Source: CAZEJS01 sp964512645
GTDB lineage: Bacteria > Actinomycetota > Geothermincolia > Fen-727 > Anoxymicrobiaceae
Assembly (NCBI GenBank): GCA_964512645.1
Contig: CAZEJS010000001.1
Span: 124,001-188,000 of the forward strand
Direction of reading: 5' to 3'
DNA: 64,000 nt
Notes under the pieces: generated by a model
Told to the model about the DNA's origin: nothing
Database searches by the model: none
The model's input: only the letters and a program-made list of their open reading frames with translations
Program-made: the position numbers and the translations under genes
In this document: positions 17,794-25,698 of the stretch, one piece after another
Numbering within the stretch: position 1 is the first letter of the stretch
How the letters are laid out: each line of letters opens with the position of its first letter

Positions 17794-18828
17794 TCAACGG
17801 ACGAGGCCGTCGGGCGCCTGCGGTATCGGCTCTCCGAGCCGCAGGTTCGGATGGACGTCCGTGTCCAGCCCCGAGAACTGGCCGGCAACGTAGCGCATGT
17901 AGCCCGCGGCCGCCACCATGGCCGCGTTGTCGGTGCAGAGCGACCCGGAGGTGCCGACAAGGACAAGCCCTTCACGGCCGCACGCCGCTCCCAGGGCCGA
18001 ACGCAGACCGCTGTTGCACGCCACGCCGCCGCCGATGACGACGTGCCTCAAGCCTCTGTCGAGGGCCGCCCGCACCGTCTTGCCGACCAGGACCTCCACC
18101 ACCGCGGCCTGGAAGGAGGCGGCCAGGTCCTCCGGCGGCGGAGGCTCCCTTCCCTCGGCCTCCAGGCGCGCAATGTATCTTATCACCGCCGTTTTCAAGC
18201 CCGACATGGAGAAGTCGTAGTCCCCGCTGTGCATCATCGCCCGCGGCAAATCCACGGCGCGGGGGTTCCCCTTCGCGGCCAGCCGGTCCAGGACCGGGCC
18301 CCCCGGATAGCCGAGCCCCAGGAACTTCGACACCTTGTCGTACGCCTCGCCCACCGCGTCGTCCCGGGTCTCTCCCAGCACCTCGATGTCGTCGAGCGCG
18401 CGGACCTCGGCGAGCAGGGTGTGACCCCCGGACACCACCAAAGCGAGGAACGGAGTGTCCGGAAGCGAGTCCTCCAGCGCGGGCGCGAACGCGTGGGCTT
18501 CGAGATGGTTCACCGCCACCAGCGGCACCCCCCACGACCAGGCGAGCGCCTTGGCGCAGGAGAGCCCGACCACCAGCGACCCGACGAGCCCCGGGCCCAC
18601 TGTGACGGCCACGGCGTCCGGAGCGTCTCCCGAAGCCCGAAGCGCCTCGGCGACCACCGGGACGATCGACTCGACATGGGCGCGCGCGGCTATCTCCGGG
18701 ACTACCCCGCCGTAGGAACCGTGCAGGTCCACCTGGGAGGCCACCACGCTCGAGAGAACCCTCGTCCCGTCCTCCACCAGCGCGGCCGCCGATTCGTCAC
18801 ACGACGTCTCGATCCCCAGCAGCAGCAA
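17794..18828 (-). CDS. tsaD: tRNA N6-adenosine threonylcarbamoyltransferase TsaD
   Basis: Transfers the threonylcarbamoyl group to A37 of ANN-decoding tRNAs, working with TsaB and TsaE. 344 residues, normal. Visible: IETSCDESAAALVEDG, metal-binding HLEAH (VNHLEAHAF), GVVPEIAARAH and the C-terminal GGVACNSGLR. The TTG start (18828) directly abuts the rimI stop (TGATTG), with GGAGG inside the rimI end, so translation is coupled. Order tsaE-tsaB-rimI-tsaD is the actinobacterial one. Confidence 0.97.
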   Translation of the reverse strand: MLLLGIETSCDESAAALVEDGTRVLSSVVASQVDLHGSYGGVVPEIAARAHVESIVPVVAEALRASGDAPDAVAVTVGPGLVGSLVVGLSCAKALAWSWGVPLVAVNHLEAHAFAPALEDSLPDTPFLALVVSGGHTLLAEVRALDDIEVLGETRDDAVGEAYDKVSKFLGLGYPGGPVLDRLAAKGNPRAVDLPRAMMHSGDYDFSMSGLKTAVIRYIARLEAEGREPPPPEDLAASFQAAVVEVLVGKTVRAALDRGLRHVVIGGGVACNSGLRSALGAACGREGLVLVGTSGSLCTDNAAMVAAAGYMRYVAGQFSGLDTDVHPNLRLGEPIPQAPDGLVR

Positions 18829-19353
18829 TCAGCCCCCCTCCTTCGACGCGGCGCGCATCCGCATCCGCTCCAGCAGTTCGGAGTACTCCGGGGCCCTTAT
18901 GTCGCCGGTCGCCATGATGACCGCGTCCTCCCCCGTTTCCGTGTAGTAGCCGAGGCGCAGGCCCAGTTCCTCGAAGCCGAACTCCCGGTAAAAACGCCTC
19001 CCCCCGTCGTTGCCCGCGCGGACCTCCAGGGTCAGCCAGCGGGCTCCCCTCTCCAGGCCCCTGCGCACGACCTCGAGCAGCAGCGCCGACCCCAGCCCGG
19101 ACCGCCTGCGCGAGCGGAGCACGGCCAGGTTGGTAACGTGGACCTCCCGTTCGATGACCTGCGCCCCGGCGTAGCCGGCGAGCTCGGCGTCGTTCTCGGC
19201 GACCAGGTAGATGGTGCGCTCGCAGTGCTCTATCTCGTAGCGGAACAGCTCGGCGCCCCAGGGGCTGGGGAATATCTCCTTCTCCAGCGCCACCACCCCG
19301 GCGACGTCGGCGTAGAGCATGTCCCTGATCAGATAGTTCCCGAACCTGGGCAA
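18829..19353 (-). CDS. rimI: Ribosomal protein S18-alanine N-acetyltransferase (RimI-type GNAT)
   Basis: A 174-residue GNAT acetyltransferase, by family an N-terminal protein acetylase. Acetyl-CoA-binding signature RRSGLGSALLLEVVRRGLE follows EVHVTNLAVL, and WLTLEVRAGNDGGRRFYREFGFEELGLRLGYYTETGEDAV is the normal RimI C-terminal half. TTG 19353 is preceded by GAGGTG at about 8 bases and lies 12 bases after the tsaB stop. Its place between tsaB and tsaD supports RimI over a generic acetyltransferase. Confidence 0.9.
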   Translation of the reverse strand: MPRFGNYLIRDMLYADVAGVVALEKEIFPSPWGAELFRYEIEHCERTIYLVAENDAELAGYAGAQVIEREVHVTNLAVLRSRRRSGLGSALLLEVVRRGLERGARWLTLEVRAGNDGGRRFYREFGFEELGLRLGYYTETGEDAVIMATGDIRAPEYSELLERMRMRAASKEGG

Positions 19354-19365
19354 TGTCAGCTCACC

Positions 19366-20049
19366 TCATACCGCTTTCCTGAGGTAGATCGGTAGAACGC
19401 CGGCCGCCCCCCCGTCGGGCGCCCGCGCGACCGCGGAGGTCGCGAGGACCGCCAGTATCTCCGGGGACGGGAAGCCGACCTCCTCCTGTGGCAGCACCCT
19501 CACGTCAACCCCACGCCGCCCCAGCGCTTCCAGCAGTTCTCCGGGCACGTAACCCACGGCTGTCGCGCGACCGCCGTGGGACATCTCCAGGAGCCCCGCG
19601 GCGCCCTCCGCGTCCAGGCAACTGAAATCCGTCACCCGCCGCACCTCCTCGCCGGCGAGGTACGCGGCGGCGAAAAGGAGTCCGCGGCGGGCGTCCATGC
19701 AGCAGAGCAGCGGACCCCGGGTGTCGCCCGCGTGCGCGGCCAGGAGGTCGAGCGTGGGGACGCCCGCGAGCGGAACCCCCAGGCCAAGCGCCATGCCTTT
19801 GGCGGTGCTGACGCCAACCTTCACCCCGGTGTAGCCCCCGGGACCGGTGCCAACCGCCACCGCGCCAATCCCCGCGGGGGTTATCCCCGCCGAGGATACG
19901 GCCGTGTCTACGAGCGGCATGAGCCACCCCGCGTGTCCCTTCACGGTCCGGAACCTCGAAGCGCTCAGCGTCCGGCCGGCCCGCGACACGGACACCACGC
20001 CCTCAGCGGTGCAGGTGTCCCAGGCAACTACCACCGGCTCTTCAGGCAT
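19366..20049 (-). CDS. tsaB: tRNA threonylcarbamoyladenosine biosynthesis protein TsaB
   Basis: A 227-residue ASKHA-fold partner of TsaD in t6A formation. It has VAWDTCTAEGVVSVSRAGR, the signature GTGPGGYTGVKVGVSTAKGMA and GVPTLDLLAAHA. The start overlaps the tsaE end by 8 bases, indicating translational coupling; rimI follows. Length normal. Confidence 0.94.
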   Translation of the reverse strand: MPEEPVVVAWDTCTAEGVVSVSRAGRTLSASRFRTVKGHAGWLMPLVDTAVSSAGITPAGIGAVAVGTGPGGYTGVKVGVSTAKGMALGLGVPLAGVPTLDLLAAHAGDTRGPLLCCMDARRGLLFAAAYLAGEEVRRVTDFSCLDAEGAAGLLEMSHGGRATAVGYVPGELLEALGRRGVDVRVLPQEEVGFPSPEILAVLATSAVARAPDGGAAGVLPIYLRKAV

Positions 20050-20515
20050 GCCGCCTCAACTCCGACAGGATTTCCTCCGTGCGGGAGCCCCAGTCGCCCC
20101 GCGGGGTCACGGCGACCAGGCGGTCGTCTTCTCCCTCCCCGAAACGTATCTCCACGTCCATCGTCCGCTCGGGAAGAGCCGCCCGTACCCGGCCGGCCCA
20201 CTCGACCGCGCATATCCAGCCGCCGTCCAGGTACTCCTCCACCCCCGCCTCGACAAGCTCGTCCGCGCCGTCGAGGCGGTAGGCGTCCACGTGACAGAGG
20301 GAGATGTCCTGGTACACGTTGATTAACGTGAAAGTGGGGCTCCTCACCGGGCCGTCGTGTCCCAGGGCGCGGGCCAGGGCGGCGACCATTACCGTCTTCC
20401 CCGCTCCGAGCTCACCGTCGAGCGCGAGCACGTCGCCAGCTCTCAGGGCCCGCGCCAGGGCGAGGGCAATGCCGGCTGTCTGCCCGGCGGAACCGCTTCT
20501 GATCTCCAGCACCAT
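20042..20515 (-). CDS. tsaE: tRNA threonylcarbamoyladenosine biosynthesis ATPase TsaE
   Basis: A 157-residue P-loop ATPase that cycles the TsaB-TsaD complex. Walker A is GELGAGKTVM (about residues 34-43); RSPTFTLINVYQ and HVDAYRL are family motifs, and AVEWAGR lies near residue 110. Start taken at ATG 20515 (MVLEIRSGSA); 29 in-frame codons upstream overlap the preceding glycosylase gene and lack homology. First gene of tsaE-tsaB-rimI-tsaD. Confidence 0.94.
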   Translation of the reverse strand: MVLEIRSGSAGQTAGIALALARALRAGDVLALDGELGAGKTVMVAALARALGHDGPVRSPTFTLINVYQDISLCHVDAYRLDGADELVEAGVEEYLDGGWICAVEWAGRVRAALPERTMDVEIRFGEGEDDRLVAVTPRGDWGSRTEEILSELRRHA

Positions 20516-20537
20516 CGAACGCCCCGTTCCCGCGCGC

Positions 20538-21173
20538 TCAGAAGAGCCCCAGCTGCTCGGGCTCCCCGGGCTCTTCCGGCTTCTCGGCCTCCCCTGGCGC
20601 ACCGTCCGGCCCCTGTTGCTCCTCCAGGTACCCCCGGAGGTCCTGGAAATCCTGGCGCAGGAGCTGCATCGTCGCCGGGGCCCGGAGCGCCGCGGCGGGG
20701 TGGAAGACCGGCACGTTGGAGTAGCCGGAGCCCGCGAACCTCCGGCCGTGGTTGCGGGTGATAGGGATCGGGCGCCCCATCATTACTCCGGCAGCGACCC
20801 GGCCCAGCTCGCATATTATCCTGGGCCTGACGAGCCTTATCTGCGCGGTGAGAAACGGGTTGCACGCCTCGATCTCCGGGGGCAGCGGGTCGCGGTTTCC
20901 CGGAGGCCTGCACTTCACCACGTTGGTGATGTAGACCTGTCCGCGCTCCATCCCGATGGAGTCCAGCATTTCGTCGAGGAGCCTGCCCGCCGGTCCCACG
21001 AAAGGCAGCCCCCGGGCGTCCTCCGCGCGTCCCGGGGCTTCTCCGACGAACATCAGGTCGGCCCCGGGGTCACCGTACCCGAAAACCAGCTTGGTCCTGC
21101 TCTGGTGCAGGGGACACCTCGCGCAGTCCCCCAGCATCTCCCGGAGCTCCTCCAGCGACCCGGCCTCGTGCAT
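20538..21173 (-). CDS. Family 4 uracil-DNA glycosylase (4Fe-4S)
   Basis: A 211-residue thermostable-type uracil-DNA glycosylase that removes uracil from DNA. The motif GEAPGRAEDARGLPFVGPAG holds the catalytic region, and VPVFHPAAAL is the second motif. Four cluster Cys are present: C17 and C20 (DCARC), one in KCRPPGNRDP and one in EACNPF. A C-terminal acidic tail (EKPEEPGEPEQ) is extra. Start ATG 21173 is favoured (GAGGTG upstream); a GTG ten codons earlier (21203) has no clear site. It precedes tsaE by 22 bases. Confidence 0.9.
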   Translation of the reverse strand: MHEAGSLEELREMLGDCARCPLHQSRTKLVFGYGDPGADLMFVGEAPGRAEDARGLPFVGPAGRLLDEMLDSIGMERGQVYITNVVKCRPPGNRDPLPPEIEACNPFLTAQIRLVRPRIICELGRVAAGVMMGRPIPITRNHGRRFAGSGYSNVPVFHPAAALRAPATMQLLRQDFQDLRGYLEEQQGPDGAPGEAEKPEEPGEPEQLGLF

Positions 21174-21218
21174 CCGCACCACACCTCGCAATCCGCCATC
21201 CACACGCGGGCGTCCGAC

Positions 21219-21434
21219 TTATCCCCCGCAGCCCTCGCAGGACGACGCCTGGCAGGAAGAGCATCCGCCACCGCTCGACGGCGTGAAGCTGTCGCCCGAC
21301 TTCACGCCGAAGACGCTGAACAGCTTGTCGAGGTCGCCCTTCCCGCACCGAGGGCAGCTCACTTTCTCGCTTCCACGCACCAGCCGCTCGAACTTCTTCC
21401 CGCAGCTCCTGCACCGGTACTCGTAAATCGGCAT
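21219..21434 (-). CDS. FmdB-type zinc-ribbon protein
   Basis: A 71-residue protein starting MPIYEYRCRSCGKKFERLV, the FmdB/CxxC regulatory-type ribbon, with a second Cys pair in SCPRCG (so CxxC-CxxC). The C-terminus is a Gly/Ser/Cys-rich tail (GGGCSSCQASSCEGCGG), common in such proteins. Precise role is unknown; the family is linked to metal binding and sometimes amidase regulation. It is followed after 45 bases by the uracil-DNA glycosylase. Confidence 0.85.
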   Translation of the reverse strand: MPIYEYRCRSCGKKFERLVRGSEKVSCPRCGKGDLDKLFSVFGVKSGDSFTPSSGGGCSSCQASSCEGCGG

Positions 21435-21444
21435 CTCGTTCCTC

Positions 21445-21645
21445 TCAAACGTACCTGGTGAACCTGGCGAACGGCTCCCTCGGCGTGATCGCCGCAGGCA
21501 CCGCCCCGTAGCCTATCGCCAGCATCGCCAGCGGACGGACGCGGGACGTCAGGGAGAGGACCTCTCCGGCACGCTCCTCGTCGAACGCCCCGACCCAGCA
21601 GGAGCCCAGGCCCTCTGCCGTGGCCGCCATACCGTGCGCCGCCCC
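21445..21645 (-). pseudogene. Truncated nitroreductase (C-terminal remnant)
   Basis: Reading left from about 21645, residues GAAHGMAATAEGLGSCWVG and then RVRPLAMLAIGYGAVP match the C-terminal third of nitroreductase-family flavoproteins (the GLGSCWVGAFDE core and the RP...AIGYG strand). The N-terminal FMN-binding two-thirds are absent: upstream bases are the 3' end of the P1 peptidase, whose stop at 21648 abuts the remnant. An ATG at 21630 could yield only 61 residues. I read it as a gene broken by deletion or rearrangement; expression is unlikely to give an enzyme. Confidence 0.75.
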
Positions 21646-21693
21646 GGTCAGCCGCCCGCCCGGCGGCCTAGCATGTCGGCGGCGCACGGTATG
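21628..21693. repeat. 16-bp perfect inverted repeat at the nitroreductase break point
   Basis: Arms GGCGGCGCACGGTATG at 21678-21693 (plus) and 21628-21643 (minus), 34 bases apart. One arm lies in the P1 peptidase 3' end, the other at the start of the nitroreductase remnant. Confidence 0.8.
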
Positions 21694-22598
21694 CCGCCCG
21701 CGGCCGTGGCCCTCATGACCCCCGCCCTTATCGCCTCGGCCGCACCCATCGCGGCCAGGGTCTCCACGGCGTCGGGTGGAGCGTCCACCTCGCCGGTCGC
21801 CAGCGCAAAGACAGTGTCCCCGTCGAACCTGGTGTGCGACGGCCTGATGGCCCGGGCTATGCCGTTGTGCCCCTGAGCGGCGAGCCTCCAGGCCTGGGCG
21901 CAGCTCAGCTTCGCGTTGGTGGCCACCAGCACCAGGGTCGTGTTCTCCATGCAACCACGGGCGATCCCGGCCGTGCCGCACAGGGCCTTCTCGGCGCTCA
22001 CGTAACGGTCGCTCTCGTCACGGACCCCGGCAAGGACGGCGCCGGAGGAGTCTACGACTTCTCCGAGCGCGTTGACCACCGCCGCCACCTCCAGCTTGAA
22101 GGAATCCGCGTGGAACCGGTAGATGCCGAAGCCGCCGCGCGTAGAGCGCGCCCTCCCGTAGACGTTTCCCACCGACGCCCCGGTGCCGGCCCCCACGCTC
22201 CCTTCCCTTTCGTCATCCGTGTGAGCCGCGCCGCACGCTTCGTAGCCCATGCGGGAGTCGGGCCTCACCCCGGGCTCCCCGAGGTCGAGGTCGTATATGA
22301 CCGCGGCGCTGACTATCGGCACCGGCCCCCCCGGCGTGGGAAACCCGGTTCCCCTCTCCTCGAGGTATCGCACCACGCCCGACGCCGCGTCGAGACCGAA
22401 CGCGCTGCCGCCGGTGAAGAGAATGGCGTTGGGGCACTCCACGGTGAACGCCGGCGAGAGCATCGCGGTCTCGCGTGTCCCCGGCGCGCCGCCCCGCACT
22501 TCGCACGCGGCCACGGACCCCGCCGGCGGCAGGAAGACCGTACAGCCGGTGAGTGCCCCGGTGTCCTGCGCGTGCCCGACCCTTATCGTCCCCAGCAT
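21648..22598 (-). CDS. P1 family (DmpA-like, S58) peptidase
   Basis: A 316-residue Ntn-hydrolase-like aminopeptidase/amidase of the P1 family. Signatures: IRVGHAQDTGALTGCTVFLP near the N-terminus, PNAILFTGGSAFGLDAASGV, and GFGIYRFHADSFKLEVAAVVNA. The likely autoprocessing nucleophile sits in NTTLVLVATNAKL, where family members usually show a Thr/Ser after Asn; this assignment is tentative. ATG has GGGAGG. The gene ends right at the break of the neighbouring nitroreductase, yet its own C-terminus (AAGGIPCAADMLGRRAGG) looks near normal length. Confidence 0.85.
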   Translation of the reverse strand: MLGTIRVGHAQDTGALTGCTVFLPPAGSVAACEVRGGAPGTRETAMLSPAFTVECPNAILFTGGSAFGLDAASGVVRYLEERGTGFPTPGGPVPIVSAAVIYDLDLGEPGVRPDSRMGYEACGAAHTDDEREGSVGAGTGASVGNVYGRARSTRGGFGIYRFHADSFKLEVAAVVNALGEVVDSSGAVLAGVRDESDRYVSAEKALCGTAGIARGCMENTTLVLVATNAKLSCAQAWRLAAQGHNGIARAIRPSHTRFDGDTVFALATGEVDAPPDAVETLAAMGAAEAIRAGVMRATAAGGIPCAADMLGRRAGG

Positions 22599-22611
22599 CA
22601 GACCTCCCCGC

Positions 22612-23694
22612 TCAGCTCCCGAACGCCTTTTTCGCCAGGGCCTCCAGCTCCTCGTTGAAGTCGGCGTACTCCTCCATGTAGCTGGGATGGCCGGTGTCGG
22701 GCACGATGCGGAGCCTGGCGCCGGGCATCTGTTCCTTCATGCGGACGGACACCTCCGGCCTGGTGAGCTTGTCTTTCTCGCCGACCCATATCAACACCGG
22801 TATGCCCGACCTCACGAGCGCCTCCATGCTGGTCGGCTTCTCGCTGCGGAACAGGCCGAGGCCCGCCCGGCACGCTCCCTTCATGGACGTCTTGCGCGCC
22901 ATCTCCTGGATGTATTCCATCTGCGTGAGAGAAGCCCCGCTTCCGTACCCCAGGTACCTGGTGGCCAGCAGGAACGGGGAGGTGCCGACCAGGACGTCCT
23001 TGACGCCGTCGGAGAAGCTCGGGTGCCCCGCCAGCCACCTGAAAGCCGGCTCGACCAGGGGCTTCCGGAGCGCGCCGACGGCCCCTCCGAGCATCATTGT
23101 CTCGTGCATCGGCACGTTCGAAGTGTCCACCAGCGCCACGCCCTTCACCCTTCCACCGGCTTCCGCGGGGTAGAGCTCCAGGAACTTGAGGATGGACATT
23201 CCCCCCATGCTGTGCCCGACCAGCAACACCGGCTCGTCCCCGGCGCAGGCGTCCAGGACCGCCTTCAGGTCGGATGCGAGCTGCTCCAGGGTGAAACATG
23301 TTCCGTCCGGGCAGTCGCTGCGCCTGTGCCCGCGCTGGTCGAAGCAGATCATTCTGAACCGGTCGGCAAGGAGTTTCTTCTGGTAGTGCCACATGTCGGT
23401 GTTGCAGAACCATCCGTGCACCAGCACCAGGGTCGGCCCGGTTCCGATCTCCTCGACATAGATCCTCGTGCCGTCCTGGCTCCTGATGTACCGCCCCTTC
23501 TCGCCGAGGGGCTCGGAGAGCTTCTCACCGGTCTCGGGGTCCGGCTTCCTGCGCAGACGCCAGGCGGCCGCGCGGGTCGCGGCCGGCAGCAGCGCGGCAA
23601 GCCCGAGGCCGACCATCCACCTCCTGCCTCTGCGGCTCTTCGAATGGAGGGCCGTCCGTCCGTCCGTCAACCGATCCGCGTATTCCGTACCCAT
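22612..23694 (-). CDS. Membrane-anchored alpha/beta hydrolase
   Basis: A 360-residue alpha/beta-fold hydrolase. N-terminus has a basic stretch and a hydrophobic segment at about residues 26-46 (MVGLGLAALLPAATRAAAWR), a likely membrane anchor. Core: LVLVHGWFCNTDMWHYQ (oxyanion region), DQRGHRRSD, nucleophile elbow VGHSMGGMS, Asp in WVGEKDKLTRPE and His in DTGHPSYMEE, so the triad is complete. Substrate unknown; an esterase or lactonase is possible. ATG has AAGGGAG. It precedes the P1 peptidase by 13 bases in the same direction. Confidence 0.88.
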   Translation of the reverse strand: MGTEYADRLTDGRTALHSKSRRGRRWMVGLGLAALLPAATRAAAWRLRRKPDPETGEKLSEPLGEKGRYIRSQDGTRIYVEEIGTGPTLVLVHGWFCNTDMWHYQKKLLADRFRMICFDQRGHRRSDCPDGTCFTLEQLASDLKAVLDACAGDEPVLLVGHSMGGMSILKFLELYPAEAGGRVKGVALVDTSNVPMHETMMLGGAVGALRKPLVEPAFRWLAGHPSFSDGVKDVLVGTSPFLLATRYLGYGSGASLTQMEYIQEMARKTSMKGACRAGLGLFRSEKPTSMEALVRSGIPVLIWVGEKDKLTRPEVSVRMKEQMPGARLRIVPDTGHPSYMEEYADFNEELEALAKKAFGS

Positions 23695-23801
23695 CGCTCC
23701 CTTCGACTTTCTCCCAGGAGTCGCCGTGTGGACCGGGGGCGTTCCCCGTCGTGTTCTGGAGCGTGCCCTGCGGCAGCGTCCGGCGCGGGGCCCGTCGGAT
23801 C

Positions 23802-25226
23802 TCAGCGGCCCCGCCCGTCCATTCTACCCTTAAAGTCCGGCGCCAGGAATTCCAGCGCCTCCCCGCGGCTGGCAACGGTGCATTCACGCTGGGCGACCCT
23901 CGCTTCGAAGAGGGCCCGGGCCACCCCCGGACCGGGCGCCACCCCGGCGTGCACCATGACGTCACGTCCATCGACCAGCGGCGGACACCGCCTCAGCCAG
24001 AACCAGTCGGCCAGCACGCGCGAGGCCACCCGGGAGTACCGCTCGACGGCCTCCTCGGTGGAAGCCTCGCCCCTGGTTGCCAGCCTGTCCGCGAGTGAGA
24101 GCAGCACTACCTCCACGCAGTGGGAGCCCATCTCCATGGCCGCCTTGAGCCTCGCTGCGGTCGTCTCGCCCTCCTTGATGAGGTGGCCGATGCGCATGTG
24201 GTCGCCCACTATGCCACGGAGGTGCCCGGCCCCCCTTCGTCCCAGGCCCAGGCGCGAGGCGACGGACCAGGCCAGGCCCGCCCCCACGGACTGGTGCCCG
24301 CGGAACCTGATGCGCCCCGTAGGCTCCACCGTGCGCGTCTGAGGCTTGCCGAGGTCGTGGACCAGGCCGGCGAACGCCAGAAAGGCGCGCCTGTCGACAC
24401 CGCCTTCCACCGTCTCCGCCAGGTGACGGGTGATGTCGCCCGAGTGCGCGCGGAATCGCGACGCGGGTTCCTCCATCATCTCCTCCAGCCTGTCGAGGGT
24501 CTCCATCGTGTGCCCCCAGACGTCGAGGTGGTGGAAGTAGTTCTGGGGGACGTCGTAGATCGCCTCGACCTCGGGCAGAAGGGCCCCCAGGGCACCCGTC
24601 CGGCGCAGGAAACCGGATACCTCGGAAAGCCCCGTTCCCGAGTAGAGGCGCGACAGCACCCGCCACGTCCGCCGCGGGGGCACTCGCCCCACCAAGCCGG
24701 AGGCGCGCCGCAGCGCGCCCATCGTGTCGGCGTCCGGCTCCAGGCCGAACCGCGCCCGCAACCCCGCCGCCAGGAAGCACCTGGAGGGATCGTCGAACAG
24801 CGCTTCCTCCACCGGAACCCGCAGCACCCCGGCCCGGAGGTCGGACAGGCCGCCCAGCGGGTCGATGAGCGTTCGCGGGGAAGGTTCGAAGAGGTCTATT
24901 CCCATCGCCAGCACTGTGAAGGCGGCGCCTGCAAGGTGAGACGTGACGCCCGGTCCTTCGATACCAACGAGGGTTACCGGGCGCGCCGATCCCGGGTTCA
25001 ACACCACCGCGCCCCCGGAACCGGGGACGCGCCTCCACCCGGTGCGCCCCTCGAGGACCATCGAGGCGTCTTCGACCGACGCGCAGGCCAGCATGATGCC
25101 CCCGGGGGAGCGCCCCGCGAGAGACTCCAGCACGTACTCCCCGCAGGCGTAAGCGCCGCCCGGGCCCGTCCCGCCCAGAGCGTCCGCGACCGCTTCCAGA
25201 AGGGGGTCTCCCTCGCCGACAGCCAC
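23802..25226 (-). CDS. HD-domain protein with a degenerate CCA-adding/poly(A) polymerase-like head
   Basis: About 474 residues. The order is that of tRNA nucleotidyltransferases: head at about 20-55, then DPLGGLSDLRAGVLRVP and DDPSRCFLAAGLRARFGLE, which match the DPFGGL...R.VRAARF motifs, then an HD phosphohydrolase domain (HHLDVWGHTM; GLVHDLGKPQTRT at about 288-300). The head lacks the catalytic Gly-Gly-x-x-Arg-Asp and Asp-x-Asp residues (GAYACGEYVLESLAGRSP then GGIMLACAS). A nucleotide-adding role is therefore unlikely; a phosphohydrolase or RNA-binding role is inferred. GTG 25226 with AGGAG is preferred over GTG 25253. Confidence 0.75.
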   Translation of the reverse strand: MAVGEGDPLLEAVADALGGTGPGGAYACGEYVLESLAGRSPGGIMLACASVEDASMVLEGRTGWRRVPGSGGAVVLNPGSARPVTLVGIEGPGVTSHLAGAAFTVLAMGIDLFEPSPRTLIDPLGGLSDLRAGVLRVPVEEALFDDPSRCFLAAGLRARFGLEPDADTMGALRRASGLVGRVPPRRTWRVLSRLYSGTGLSEVSGFLRRTGALGALLPEVEAIYDVPQNYFHHLDVWGHTMETLDRLEEMMEEPASRFRAHSGDITRHLAETVEGGVDRRAFLAFAGLVHDLGKPQTRTVEPTGRIRFRGHQSVGAGLAWSVASRLGLGRRGAGHLRGIVGDHMRIGHLIKEGETTAARLKAAMEMGSHCVEVVLLSLADRLATRGEASTEEAVERYSRVASRVLADWFWLRRCPPLVDGRDVMVHAGVAPGPGVARALFEARVAQRECTVASRGEALEFLAPDFKGRMDGRGR

Positions 25227-25275
25227 GCCGGGACTCCTGTCCGGCGGCGTCACGCCATTCCGTCCGGAGCGCCGG

Positions 25276-25698
25276 TCAGTCCCTCCGCCACTTGACCCTC
25301 GCGAAAGTGTCCTTCTTCTGCCACTTTATCTCCAGGTCTCCCTTGAATGCCTTCTCCACCTTTTTGCCAATCTTCTCCGCCAGGTGCTCGTCCGTCGTCT
25401 CGATCACCAGGCTTCCCTCCCCCCGGGTCGATGACAGTATCCGTGCGGCCACGTTCCGCCTCCGGGCGTCCCGGGCCACCCTCCCGACCAGGTTTTCTAT
25501 CTCCTCGAAGTGAGACTCCAGGAACCCGCCCTCGAGCGTGACGACCCCTTCGACCTGTTTCCTCTCCAGGCGCAGGTCTCCGGGGCAGAGGCGCTCCTCG
25601 CGCCGGCCGTCGCCGAAAGCCTTCCTGAGTTCCTCTTCCGGTTCGGGAACCCAGCGCTCGCCGTCCCATATCGCTCCACATCGAGGGCAGAGTTTCAT
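25276..25698 (-). CDS. BCAM0308-like zinc-ribbon protein
   Basis: A 140-residue protein. The N-terminus MKLCPRCGAIWDGERWVPEP carries one CxxC, a second Cys follows in RLCPGDLRLE, and then GVVTLEGGFLESHFEEIENL, VIETTDEHLAEKIGKKVEKAF and the C-terminal VKWRRD match the BCAM0308/NMD3-like family, possibly RNA-associated. Function is not established. It overlaps the end of alr by 4 bases (ATGA), so it is in the alr operon. Confidence 0.6.
   Translation of the reverse strand: MKLCPRCGAIWDGERWVPEPEEELRKAFGDGRREERLCPGDLRLERKQVEGVVTLEGGFLESHFEEIENLVGRVARDARRRNVAARILSSTRGEGSLVIETTDEHLAEKIGKKVEKAFKGDLEIKWQKKDTFARVKWRRD

Noticed and set aside
21445..21981. 178-codon frame containing the nitroreductase fragment as an intact gene
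   Set aside because: The upstream part is out-of-frame peptidase sequence; only the C-terminal third matches the nitroreductase family.
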